Made by a program: the position numbers and the translations under genes. Below the pieces are notes generated by a model. It had not been told where the DNA came from. It did not search any database and was given only the letters and a program-made list of their open reading frames with translations. From CAYNEI01 sp964396185 (GTDB lineage: Archaea > Thermoplasmatota > SW-10-69-26), in the NCBI GenBank assembly GCA_964396185.1, contig CAYNEI010000034.1, positions 1-26,871 on the forward strand: 26,871 bases of DNA, written 5' to 3'. Shown here piece by piece: positions 1 through 6,830 of the stretch. The stretch's first letter is position 1, and each line of letters begins with the position of its first letter.

Positions 1-370
1 ATCGGGGCCGGGCCTGAAGGAGGGTTCGCACCGCCAGCACGTACCGGTTAGCCCCACCGCACACCGCCTGCACCGTTCGCTGACCCTCCTCGCTTTGCAC
101 TTGCGTGGAGGCATCCAGCTTCAAGGCGGGACATCCCCCTGAGATACTGATCCCTCTAATCCCTCATCCCGTCGGCCCGCGGCGTATCCGAGAAGGCGTG
201 ACGGAAGCTGTGGACGTGCTTGCTCTTGGTATTCACTCGCCCGAATGTCTTGCTGACAAGGCACTAGGCGCCGGCCCACCCAAGCCGCTTGCTCGCACTT
301 TGACCCATGGTGCCCCCGAACGCCACCTCTTCGCGTATTCCGCCTCTCGCCCCCAGAACCACTCTCGAAC
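1..370. other. stretch without an intact gene
   Basis: Several open frames of about 100 codons cross this stretch on both strands, but none shows recognisable domain content or a convincing start. Only the integrase-like fragment described separately stands out. The right edge abuts the first copy of the ATPase promoter repeat. Confidence 0.4.
156..263 (-). pseudogene. possible tyrosine-recombinase (integrase) remnant
   Basis: A short minus-strand reading contains SKTFGR, a short spacer and HSFRHAF, ending MRD before a stop at 156. The HSFRHAF string resembles the second catalytic-arginine box (HxxR) of phage-type tyrosine recombinases, and a preceding SK-FGR is often seen in phage integrases. 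No start codon, catalytic tyrosine or upstream catalytic arginine can be seen in this frame, and a stop precedes it at 264. If real it is a decayed C-terminal piece next to the duplicated ATPase segment. The call rests on one motif and is weak. Confidence 0.25.
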
Positions 371-1018
371 CCCACCCCATACCACAGCACACAAATCCCC
401 TGGGGCCTAAACCACCCCTAGCCCCCACCGTGCCCCATTCACAACCCCCCTCCCCCGACCCGCCCTCCGAAGACACCCTCCAGCTCGACCTGCCCATCCT
501 CCTCCCAGACATCGAGGACGAGCGTGATCCCTGCAGCCAGCGCCTGATCGAGCGCGGGGAGGCCAAACGCGGCGTCCTGCAGGCCCATGTCGTCACCGGC
601 GGGCCTGACGAGCCCGACGAGCCCCGCGAACCCTCTGAGCCTGGCGACCCTGGCGAACCCCGTGAGCCTCGCGAGCCCCATGCCTCCACCGAGCCCGCCG
701 AGCTCTGCATCCACTACGATCCCGGCCAGTTGACGCTGCGCGAGATCACCCGCATCGTCGAGGGCGCTGGTGCGGAGGTCACCGACCGCTACGCCCACGA
801 CTCGCTCTGGATCCGCGGCATGGACTGCGCGGACTGCTCCATGAGCATCGAGCACGTCATCGCCCGCCAAGACGGCGTGCTCGAGATCAGCGTCAACTAC
901 GCCGCCGAGCGCGCGCGCATCGAGTACGACACCGAACGCATCGACCGCTCGACCATCATCGGCGTGGTGGAGTCCATGGGCTACGAGGCTGATACGGCCA
1001 CGCCCGGGCACGCCTACG
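371..1018 (+). repeat. copy A of the ATPase 5'-end repeat
   Basis: This segment duplicates the region from 6180 to about 6830. It starts at the same sequence (CCCACCCCATACCACAGCAC) as the other two copies, 59 bases before the shared GTG start. It then runs through both HMA domains and stops at the point where the intact gene enters its His-rich linker. In the HMA2 stretch the two copies are nearly identical, with only scattered base differences. Two replacements in the leader (Ile to Ser, Val to Gly) suggest relaxed constraint. Confidence 0.9.
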
Positions 1019-1260
1019 TTGGGAACGCCACGTCGTGGTCGACGCGTACGAGGCTGACGATGATGCCGTTTGCCTGTACCACGGCCGGGTCCGAGAGCAG
1101 CAAGCCCGTCTCGAGGAGGCCCTCGTCCATGTCTACCGACACGCTCCGCGCGACACCTTCGCGCTTGCCTTGCAAGCCGTCCTCCAGGACACCACCGAGT
1201 TGGATTGGTCCTGGCTTCGGCGACGCGACGAGTGGCCCGAGTTGGCCTGCATCTTCGTGA
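430..1260 (+). pseudogene. truncated metal ATPase, N-terminal HMA domains only
   Basis: The frame starts at GTG 430, matching the start of the intact ATPase at 6238. It encodes the split first HMA domain, an acidic Pro/Glu-rich insert (DEPDEPREP type repeats), and the second HMA domain with the metal-binding GMDCADC motif. Homology ends near residue 196 (base 1018). After that the frame runs on through unrelated sequence to a stop at 1260, while the authentic coding frame of that sequence is a different one. All membrane segments, the phosphorylation site and the nucleotide-binding domain are missing. It could be translated as a soluble HMA protein with a random tail, but the simplest reading is a broken duplicate made when the neighbouring cargo was gained. 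Confidence 0.8.
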
Positions 1261-1379
1261 TCCTAACCAGCATGGCTGGACGCGACGTGTTCCCCCGTTT
1301 CCGCAAGACCGAGCCACCGCGCCTGAGCTACGACGCCCTGGAGACCGTCGCCCAGCCCCTGGTCGCCAGGGGGCGATGA
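1035..1379 (+). CDS. hypothetical protein, probably a 3' gene fragment
   Basis: From GTG 1035 the frame encodes 114 residues with G/C-rich third positions and balanced charge, both coding-like. I recognise no family. Visible features are an acidic start (DAYEADDDAV), a helical Arg/Glu-rich stretch and a Trp-rich core (ELDWSWLRRRDEWPEL). The frame stays open upstream to near the ATPase copy A breakpoint at 1018 with no other good start, and no ribosome-binding site is obvious. It is therefore probably the C-terminal part of a longer gene whose front was lost at the junction. It shares the strand with the AbiEi-like gene 130 bases downstream. Confidence 0.45.
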   Translation: MVDAYEADDDAVCLYHGRVREQQARLEEALVHVYRHAPRDTFALALQAVLQDTTELDWSWLRRRDEWPELACIFVILTSMAGRDVFPRFRKTEPPRLSYDALETVAQPLVARGR

Positions 1380-1498
1380 TGTGGGCCTTGCCACGTGGAT
1401 CTCCTGGGAGCAGGGGTTCTCCTCGGTCCTGGGATATGGCCATGCCGCGTGAGACCGATCAGTGACCCAACCACCAGGTTCATGCACGATGCCGTGAT

Positions 1499-1521
1499 AT
1501 AGAGACTTAAGATGTCTCTAT
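1499..1521. promoter_or_regulatory. inverted repeat over the AbiEi-like start codon
   Basis: ATAGAGAC at 1499-1506 is matched by GTCTCTAT at 1514-1521 with a 7-base spacer. The element covers the ATG at 1512. AbiEi antitoxins are known to repress their own operon by binding inverted repeats, so this is a good candidate operator. A TATA-like GATATAG overlaps its left edge. Confidence 0.55.
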
Positions 1522-2306
1522 CAAGAGGAGAGGTTCTTGCCCTCTCCCCTCCCTCTCCGCCGCCCGCCTTCCCCCGGCTGTTCCGCCAGCGCATACGCGA
1601 TCTAGGCTACGGCTCCCAGGTGGACCGAGACGGCCTCAAGGAGCTCTGCGGGTCGGCCTCGGCGGCCAACCAGTTCTTGGACAAAGCCGCCAAGGCCGGC
1701 GTTCTTGTACCGATCGCGTGGGGCGAGTACCAGGTGGCCGACGAACGCACGCTCGCCCTGATCTCCCGCGTAGGCCACGAACCCTACCAACGCTTCATCT
1801 CGTGGTCGAGGCACCTTGAAGACTTCGCTGGCCGCCAGGTCCTCTTCGTGGCCCCCTACCTGTGGCGGGATACCGAGCTGAACATCGAGGAGCCCATGCC
1901 GCTGATCCCGCTCACCGTGGACGAGCAGCGTGTCCAGGGGCTAGCTCCCCAATGGGATGCGTTCTACATGGATGTCGACGAGCCCCGGGACTGGACGCTT
2001 GTCATCGGTGAGGACGAGGTGGCCACGTTCCGGACCCCTGGGCCGGTCGAGGTCGTGCTGCTGCTGATGGCCTCGCTCGACTCCCGATGGCGCGAGGCAG
2101 CTGGCCAGATCGACGGGGCGCCTGGGGCCGAGAGGCTTGGCCAGGAGCTCAACCGGATGCGAGCCCAGCCGGCTCCCCGGGGATCTGGCTCGAAGACCAT
2201 CGGCATGGGGCCACCGCACCGGCGAAGGTTCCTGGTACCCCCCTGGTACATGGACATGATCCAGGACCGCCTGACGGATGCCGCGCTTTCGCTAGGGGAT
2301 CGATGA
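1512..2306 (+). CDS. AbiEi-like antitoxin / winged-helix regulator
   Basis: A 264-aa protein, first gene of a two-gene unit. An N-terminal winged-helix region (about residues 25-80, with GLKELCGSASAANQFLDKA and then GVLVPIAWGEYQVAD) looks like the DNA-binding domain of type IV AbiEi antitoxins. The rest is a mixed alpha/beta region as in the AbiEi C-terminal domain. The stop overlaps the start of the downstream nucleotidyltransferase (ATGA), the typical AbiEi-AbiEii arrangement. In that system the first protein represses the operon and counteracts the toxin. The start at ATG 1512 lies inside an inverted repeat, so a slightly later start cannot be excluded. The family call rests on the HTH pattern plus the neighbour, not on strong motif identity. 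Confidence 0.6.
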   Translation: MSLSRGEVLALSPPSPPPAFPRLFRQRIRDLGYGSQVDRDGLKELCGSASAANQFLDKAAKAGVLVPIAWGEYQVADERTLALISRVGHEPYQRFISWSRHLEDFAGRQVLFVAPYLWRDTELNIEEPMPLIPLTVDEQRVQGLAPQWDAFYMDVDEPRDWTLVIGEDEVATFRTPGPVEVVLLLMASLDSRWREAAGQIDGAPGAERLGQELNRMRAQPAPRGSGSKTIGMGPPHRRRFLVPPWYMDMIQDRLTDAALSLGDR

Positions 2307-3004
2307 TGACGAGCAAGGACGAGCGACCCGAGACGATCACCGTCACACCTGATGTGGCCCGCGAGGTGGTCGAGGAGCTGGCCCGCAAGGCTCCCGAGCC
2401 CTGGCGACTCATGCCCATCGGAGGAACCCTCATGGGCCTGACAGGCTTGGGAGACGCGCAGACAACCAAGGACATCGACATCGTCCTCGTGACCCTACAG
2501 GGTGAGCAGGCAACAGTCCCTACGTACGACGAGGTGCTCGCCTTCGCCCGGGACTTGTCGAACTTCATCCAAGGCCGCAAGGACCACACGGCCATCGAGC
2601 TCATCCTCGCCACAGACAGCGGCCCAGTGAAGGTCGAACTCGTCCGAGGCCGCGCCACGGGCATGGGCGGCTACTTCGTCTCCCGCGCCGTGCTCGAGGC
2701 CGCCGCCGAGCTGGCCGACCACAGACCGGGCTACCTCGAGCTTCCACCCGAGGCACTCGCGTTCCTGAAGGCCTGGGCCGCCCACGACAAGCACAAGCTC
2801 GTGGATGCAGGCAAGGACGGCCGCGGCTACCACGCCGCCCGGCGGGATGCATTCCAGGCAGACGTCAAGGACCTGCTCGACGACCTGTTGGATCGAGGAC
2901 AGCGGCCGGACCCAAGCGTGTTCGAATCCCTGTTCGCAGCCACCGGTGGCGAGCGGGAGGAGGCCGTCCGGAAGCTCCTGGAAACGGCCGGCTGGATCAG
3001 TTGA
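2303..3004 (+). CDS. AbiEii-like nucleotidyltransferase toxin
   Basis: A 233-aa protein starting at ATG 2303, overlapping the stop of the upstream gene by 4 bases. Residues 40-60 carry the nucleotidyltransferase signature: Gly40-Gly41 followed by TTKDIDIV, giving the two metal-binding aspartates D57 and D59. A later acidic position in VKVELV (E112) could be the third. This is the DNA polymerase beta-like fold used by AbiEii/MenT toxins, which block growth by transferring nucleotides to tRNA or other targets. A DUF6036-type nucleotidyltransferase is an alternative label. Coupling to an AbiEi-like gene supports a toxin-antitoxin or abortive-infection role. The gene ends 64 bases before the second ATPase 5' repeat. 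Confidence 0.7.
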   Translation: MMTSKDERPETITVTPDVAREVVEELARKAPEPWRLMPIGGTLMGLTGLGDAQTTKDIDIVLVTLQGEQATVPTYDEVLAFARDLSNFIQGRKDHTAIELILATDSGPVKVELVRGRATGMGGYFVSRAVLEAAAELADHRPGYLELPPEALAFLKAWAAHDKHKLVDAGKDGRGYHAARRDAFQADVKDLLDDLLDRGQRPDPSVFESLFAATGGEREEAVRKLLETAGWIS

Positions 3005-3068
3005 CCATCAGGGGCGGCACCGCGGGTACCTGGCTTGCACCGATAACAGGGTTCGCTCAAGCCCACCC

Positions 3069-3305
3069 CCCACCCCATACCACAGCACACAAATCCCCTG
3101 GAGCCTAAACCACCCCCAGCGCCCACCGTGACCCCTGCGCCACCAGCCGCCCGCGATTCGCCCTCCGAAGACACCCTCCAGCTCGACCTGCCCATCCTCC
3201 TCCCAGACATCGAGGACGAACGCGATCCCTGCATCCAGCGCCTGATCGAGCGCGTGGAGGCCAAACGCGGCGTTCTCCAGGCCCACGCCGTCACCGGCAG
3301 ACCCG
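3069..3305 (+). repeat. copy B of the ATPase 5'-end repeat
   Basis: The segment begins at the same CCCACCCCATACC edge as copies A and C, again 59 bases before the GTG. It carries the first 55-60 codons and loses similarity at the start of the Pro/Glu-rich insert. It is the shortest of the three copies. Confidence 0.9.
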
Positions 3306-3349
3306 GCGAGCCGGCTGCGTCCGGCATCTGGGTCAAGGCCTGCCGATAA
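3128..3349 (+). pseudogene. truncated metal ATPase, leader only
   Basis: From GTG 3128 the frame encodes 73 residues. The first 57 or so match the intact ATPase leader (the LQLDLPILLPDIEDERDPC stretch, then the IQRLIERVEAKRG helix). This is only the front half of the first HMA domain and cannot fold alone. The last dozen residues are unrelated sequence up to a stop at 3349. It is a broken duplicate, not a gene, although it retains the complete upstream region and might be transcribed. Confidence 0.8.
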
Positions 3350-3383
3350 AACCGACCCGTTCTGTGAGTTCTCCTGTTCGCAC

Positions 3384-3965
3384 TCAATGGATGTGCTGGA
3401 CAGTAAATCCGTCCACCGCCAGGTGCCCGCCGAGGATGTTCCTGTGGCACTCCTCGGGATCTTCCTCGACGCAGAGGAGCGCTGTTGGCTTCCGGAAGGA
3501 GGCTCCGACGAGTGCGTCGTACTGGAGGGTTTGGTCGCTGAGGTGACGCTCGTACGGTTCCTCGAACCAGCCGAACGGCTTGCCCCCCTTGTACGCATCC
3601 CGCATCGGTTTCGGGGCGCCGAGGGGTTTGAGGTGCTTGTACTCGATGCCTTCTTCCTTGAGGGCCTCGGACATGGATGTCTTGCTGAAGCCCTTCTTGC
3701 GGCTGAGTGGTAGCTCGCGCACATCCGCTACCTGCTCCACACCGTGGTCCCTGAGTGCCTGGAGGAAGCCATCCAGGGTCCTCCCCGCGTAGCCGATGGT
3801 GTAGACTGTCTGCTCCGGTGCCTGGATCCGTGTCTGCATAAGGATGCCCTCCGAGATCTCGCCGAAGCCGACCTTCGCTCCCTTCCGCAGGCCGTGTTTA
3901 ACGGCGAGGTCTGTCGGAACGGTGACCAGGAGGCTCCCTTTGACCTCCTGTACCTTCCGTTCCAT
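3384..3965 (-). CDS. AbrB-like domain fused to DUF488
   Basis: A 193-aa protein with two parts. Residues 1-45 (VQEVKGSLLVTVPTDLAVKHG, then LRKGAKVGF) form an AbrB/SpoVT-type swapped-hairpin DNA-binding domain, as found in many archaeal antitoxins. Residues 53-193 are a DUF488 domain, opening with YTIGYAGRTLDGFL and containing ADVRELPLSRK and the CVEEDPEECHR block near the end. DUF488 has no settled biochemical function. The fusion suggests a DNA-bound or self-regulating DUF488 protein. It lies opposite to its neighbours, between ATPase copy B and the small gene at 4298, and is less GC-rich than the core genes. The start at ATG 3965 fits the AbrB N-terminus. Confidence 0.8.
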   Translation of the reverse strand: MERKVQEVKGSLLVTVPTDLAVKHGLRKGAKVGFGEISEGILMQTRIQAPEQTVYTIGYAGRTLDGFLQALRDHGVEQVADVRELPLSRKKGFSKTSMSEALKEEGIEYKHLKPLGAPKPMRDAYKGGKPFGWFEEPYERHLSDQTLQYDALVGASFRKPTALLCVEEDPEECHRNILGGHLAVDGFTVQHIH

Positions 3966-4223
3966 ATGGAATCCATAGGGAGACGCCTACAAGGGGTCTT
4001 GCCATCGAGCTCGACGAGTCCACATCCGCCCCTATTCGCGCTTGACCTGCGCGAAGTGTCCCACAGCCTGATCGAGCAGGTGCTGGCGCAGGGGTTGGGT
4101 GAGACAGCTACGAACCTGTCCTGAAATCCACCGTCGGAGCGCTTTTTCTTTCGAAGATGGGTATGGTTCCCGGCGCAGCCCTTTCCCCGCCTCGGACACG
4201 CCACCGTTCAGCCGGAGGGGTGT
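3966..4223. other. intergenic region upstream of the DUF488 gene
   Basis: It must contain the minus-strand promoter of the DUF488 fusion. A plus-strand reading ending FALDLREVSHSLIEQVL and then AQGLGETATNLS before a stop at 4124 looks mildly coding-like, but it continues into the antisense of the DUF488 gene. I do not call a gene here. Confidence 0.3.
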
Positions 4224-4225
4224 AA

Positions 4226-4233
4226 CTATAAGT
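4226..4233 (+). promoter_or_regulatory. archaeal TATA box for the gene at 4298
   Basis: CTATAAGT lies in an otherwise GC-rich stretch, about 70 bases before ATG 4298. Transcription would start near 4255 and leave a leader of about 45 bases with a GGTGAG ribosome site at 4285. Confidence 0.5.
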
Positions 4234-4297
4234 AGGCACGGCAACTACATGTCGGCCCGGGTCATGACCAAGTTGCCCGGGGTTGGTGAGCCACGAA

Positions 4298-4546
4298 ATG
4301 GAACTAATCTCCCCGAAAGACGTGGACAAGGAGGTCTTGATCGCGTTCCTAGAGACCTTGGGGTACAAGGTCGAGGGCGGTTCGATTTATGACGACCACG
4401 GGGAGGAAGTCATCGATCCCTTCATCGATGAGCCCGTGACCCTTGAGAATGTCTTTATTGCGAAAGGCTCAACCATCATCCTGGATAACAATCCGATCAG
4501 CTTGGCAGGCTATTTCCAGGAGTACGGCGATCCACTTGAGGCCTGA
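4298..4546 (+). CDS. small acidic hypothetical protein
   Basis: An 82-aa acidic protein of unknown family. The ATG at 4298 is preferred over the in-frame TTG at 4283 because a GGTGAG ribosome-binding site sits 7-12 bases upstream. It begins with a helix (SPKDVDKEVLIAFLETLGYK), followed by a likely all-beta part (VTLENVFIAKGSTIILDN) and a short aromatic tail (LAGYFQEYGDP). It has its own TATA box and stands alone between the DUF488 gene and the 322-aa/PIN pair. Lower GC than the core genes fits the accessory block. No function can be assigned. Confidence 0.6.
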   Translation: MELISPKDVDKEVLIAFLETLGYKVEGGSIYDDHGEEVIDPFIDEPVTLENVFIAKGSTIILDNNPISLAGYFQEYGDPLEA

Positions 4547-4654
4547 CCGATGCCGGGGGATGGGGTCGATGTACCCGAGGGCATCAAGAGTCGACTGACC
4601 AGCAGGACCGATCCGACGAGGTCGCGAAGGCCCGGAAGAGCGCGCGCGATCTGG

Positions 4655-4671
4655 TCTCGATATGATCGAGA
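4655..4671. promoter_or_regulatory. inverted repeat upstream of the 322-aa/PIN operon
   Basis: TCTCGAT, spacer ATG, then ATCGAGA: a perfect 7-bp arm pair about 50 bases before the TATA box of the gene at 4779. It may be an operator for the antitoxin-like first gene. Confidence 0.4.
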
Positions 4672-4718
4672 TATGGCCGCGAGAGGTGCTGACTGTGATA
4701 GCGGGCGCGGAGCAACGG

Positions 4719-4725
4719 ATATAAG
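4719..4725 (+). promoter_or_regulatory. archaeal TATA box for the 322-aa/PIN operon
   Basis: ATATAAG lies 54 bases before the GTG at 4779. The expected transcription start is near 4748, giving a leader that holds the GGAGGG ribosome site. Confidence 0.5.
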
Positions 4726-4778
4726 GCCAGGGCTCACCTACACAGACCAGCAAGAAGAATCGAGATGGAGGGAACCTT

Positions 4779-5747
4779 GTGAGTTCACCTAGAAGGGGCC
4801 CAGCGCCCCGGGATGAGAACCGGCACGTGGCACGAGCCTGCTGGCTTGTCGTGAGTGAACACAAGAACCTGTACGGTTCCCCGCCCACCGGTTTGTACTT
4901 CAACAAGGCCCTCTCGCTCCTCCATAAGGAGCTCGGCGACGACGGATACGACCTCGGCTTACCGCACTGCTGGTACCGTTGGGGGGATGAAGTGGTCCGC
5001 GCCCGCATACCGTCCCAGGTCATGTGGGATCATGACGTCAAGACCCACGTGGGCTGGGCCGGCTCAGCACCTGCGAGACCAACGGATGAACTCGGGGAAG
5101 CGATGGCGGAGCGTCTTGACGAGATCCTCAAGGATTTCTCGGCGCAGGACCACATCGAGGACATGGTGGATCGGGTTTACGCCTATGCACCCTTCGAGTT
5201 CCAGCGAGCGTACCGAAGTGTCAGGCACGCCATCTACGACGCTGGGCAGTCGCCCTTGGGCCTGGACGCCGTGGCCCAAGTGCTGGATGGCCTGATCCGG
5301 GAAGCGTTGGAAAAATTCCCCCGTGAGGACTTCCCGGATGTCGCGTACTACGCCGATTGTGCGTTCACCGCGGCCACCACCACGCTCCGACAGGACGCAT
5401 CTCAGCTCGCGCTGGTCGCCGAGGCTCTGGAGAAGTTCTGGGAGTTCTGGTGCTACCACCTCCGCCTTCACGATCAGGGTCACGAGAACGTCCCTGATAC
5501 AACGCTGGCCGTTTGGAACGAGGAACTGGGTCCCCAGGAACAGGAGTACCGAATCGTGTTCCGCTCTCATCTTCGCGCCATGTTGGCGTCCGCCCCCGCA
5601 CTTCGCGACGATGGACTGTTCCGTCCCTGGCTGGCCAAGTTAGACCACACTGATGAGCAAGCAGATGCGAGCATGGAACGGTGGTCTCAAGTTCTGGACG
5701 GCGTCGACGACTTCGTCCAGTCTGAGAAGGCCGGGTACGCGGAGTAG
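4779..5747 (+). CDS. hypothetical protein, possible Panacea-like antitoxin
   Basis: A 322-aa protein starting at GTG 4779 behind a GGAGGG ribosome site. Residues 28-65 (TGLYFNKALSLLHKEL, then LGLPHCWYRWG) recall the N-terminus of Panacea/DUF4065-like archaeal proteins, in which a helix-rich domain is followed by a LP-x-WYR-GP type strand. The remaining roughly 250 residues are helical, with acidic and aromatic helices (VAEALEKFWEFWCYHLRLH). I do not recognise the whole. The PIN nuclease gene follows 8 bases downstream on the same strand, so an antitoxin or regulator role is the obvious reading, but the protein is much longer than usual VapB-type partners. The domain match is by eye only. Confidence 0.6.
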   Translation: MSSPRRGPAPRDENRHVARACWLVVSEHKNLYGSPPTGLYFNKALSLLHKELGDDGYDLGLPHCWYRWGDEVVRARIPSQVMWDHDVKTHVGWAGSAPARPTDELGEAMAERLDEILKDFSAQDHIEDMVDRVYAYAPFEFQRAYRSVRHAIYDAGQSPLGLDAVAQVLDGLIREALEKFPREDFPDVAYYADCAFTAATTTLRQDASQLALVAEALEKFWEFWCYHLRLHDQGHENVPDTTLAVWNEELGPQEQEYRIVFRSHLRAMLASAPALRDDGLFRPWLAKLDHTDEQADASMERWSQVLDGVDDFVQSEKAGYAE

Positions 5748-5755
5748 GCAGCCGG

Positions 5756-6157
5756 ATGTCTCGGGAGATCGTGATCGATTCGAACACCCTTCGGCGCCGG
5801 GACTTCGCAACCTGGCTAAGGGACAGGATGGGGTGGAAATGGATCCCCTCGGTCGTCTATGCTGAGCTCGCTCGCTACTCTATCCATAAAGGAGAGAGCC
5901 CCGCACAACTGCACGATTATCTTGCGGGGCACCTCGGCCTGACCGTGGAGCGCATGGATCACAACCACGGTGTCCTGGCCGCCCAGCTGGCCCACGCCGA
6001 AGGGCCGGATCAGGGCTGGCATCAGCGGGCCCGAGACTACTTCATCGCCGCACATGTCGCGCGAACAGGGCGAGTGCTCGTCACCCAGAACCTCAAGGAT
6101 TTCACATGCTTGGGGCCTGATGCGATTTCGGTCGATGAGGCCATGCGGACGCTATGA
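5756..6157 (+). CDS. PIN-domain nuclease, VapC-like toxin
   Basis: A 133-aa protein with PIN-domain hallmarks: an N-terminal VIDSN with the first catalytic aspartate (D8), VVYAEL with E37, RARDYFIAAH with D94, and LVTQNLKDF with D115. PIN nucleases of this size act as VapC toxins cutting tRNA or rRNA. The ATG lies 8 bases after the stop of the 322-aa gene, indicating cotranscription, and no separate small antitoxin is present. It ends 22 bases before the intact ATPase repeat copy. The function is known for the family; the target here is unknown. Confidence 0.8.
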   Translation: MSREIVIDSNTLRRRDFATWLRDRMGWKWIPSVVYAELARYSIHKGESPAQLHDYLAGHLGLTVERMDHNHGVLAAQLAHAEGPDQGWHQRARDYFIAAHVARTGRVLVTQNLKDFTCLGPDAISVDEAMRTL

Positions 6158-6179
6158 CGTGCCCACCGGCCTCCCACAG

Positions 6180-6830
6180 CCCACCCCATACCACAGCACA
6201 CAAATCCCCTGGAGCCTAAACCACCCCTAGCCCCACTGTGACTCCTGCACCTCGCGCCTCCCCCAACCCGCCCTCCGAAGACACCCTCCAGCTCGACCTG
6301 CCCATCCTCCTCCCAGACATCGAGGACGAGCGCGATCCCTGCATCCAGCGCCTGATCGAGCGCGTGGAGGCCAAACGCGGCGTCCTGCAGGCCCATGTCG
6401 TCACCAGCGGCCCTGTCGAGCGCCCTGAGCCCGGTGAGGCCGACGAGCCCGCAGAGCCTGGCGACCCTCGCGAACCCCGTGAGCCTCGCGAGTCCCATGC
6501 CTCCACCGAGCCCGCCGAGCTCTGCATCCACTACGATCCCGGCCAGCTGACCCTGCGCGAGATCACCCGCATCGTCGAGGGCGCCGGTGCGGAGGTCACC
6601 GACCGCTACGCCCACGACTCCCTCTGGATCCGCGGCATGGACTGCGCGGACTGCTCCATGAGCATCGAGCACGTCATCGCCCGCCAAGACGGCGTGCTCG
6701 AGATCAGCGTCAACTACGCCGCCGAGCGCGCGCGCATCGAGTACGACACCGAGCGCATCGACCGCTCGACCATCATCGGCGTGGTGGAGTCCATGGGCTA
6801 CGAGGCCGACACAGCCAGACCTGGCCATGC
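6180..6830 (+). repeat. copy C of the ATPase 5'-end repeat (intact gene)
   Basis: This is the copy that belongs to the complete ATPase gene. The left edge CCCACCCCATACC is shared with copies A (371) and B (3069). The upstream part contains AT-rich spots CACAAATC and CCTAAACC that may serve as TATA elements in a short-leader promoter. Confidence 0.85.

Noticed and set aside
307..429. In-frame extension upstream of GTG 430
   Set aside because: It runs through the conserved promoter repeat, and the intact gene and copy B both start at the GTG.
439..1443. Long minus-strand open frame opposite ATPase copy A
   Set aside because: It is the mirror of the GC-rich coding frame of the ATPase fragment; a similar one lies opposite the intact gene (6037-7209). 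It has a low-complexity Ala/Arg/Gly composition and no domain.
371..6240. CRISPR array or phage attachment repeats as explanation of the three direct repeats
   Set aside because: The repeats are hundreds of bases long, coding, and of unequal length with kilobase spacing, so they are not CRISPR; typical attachment repeats are far shorter.
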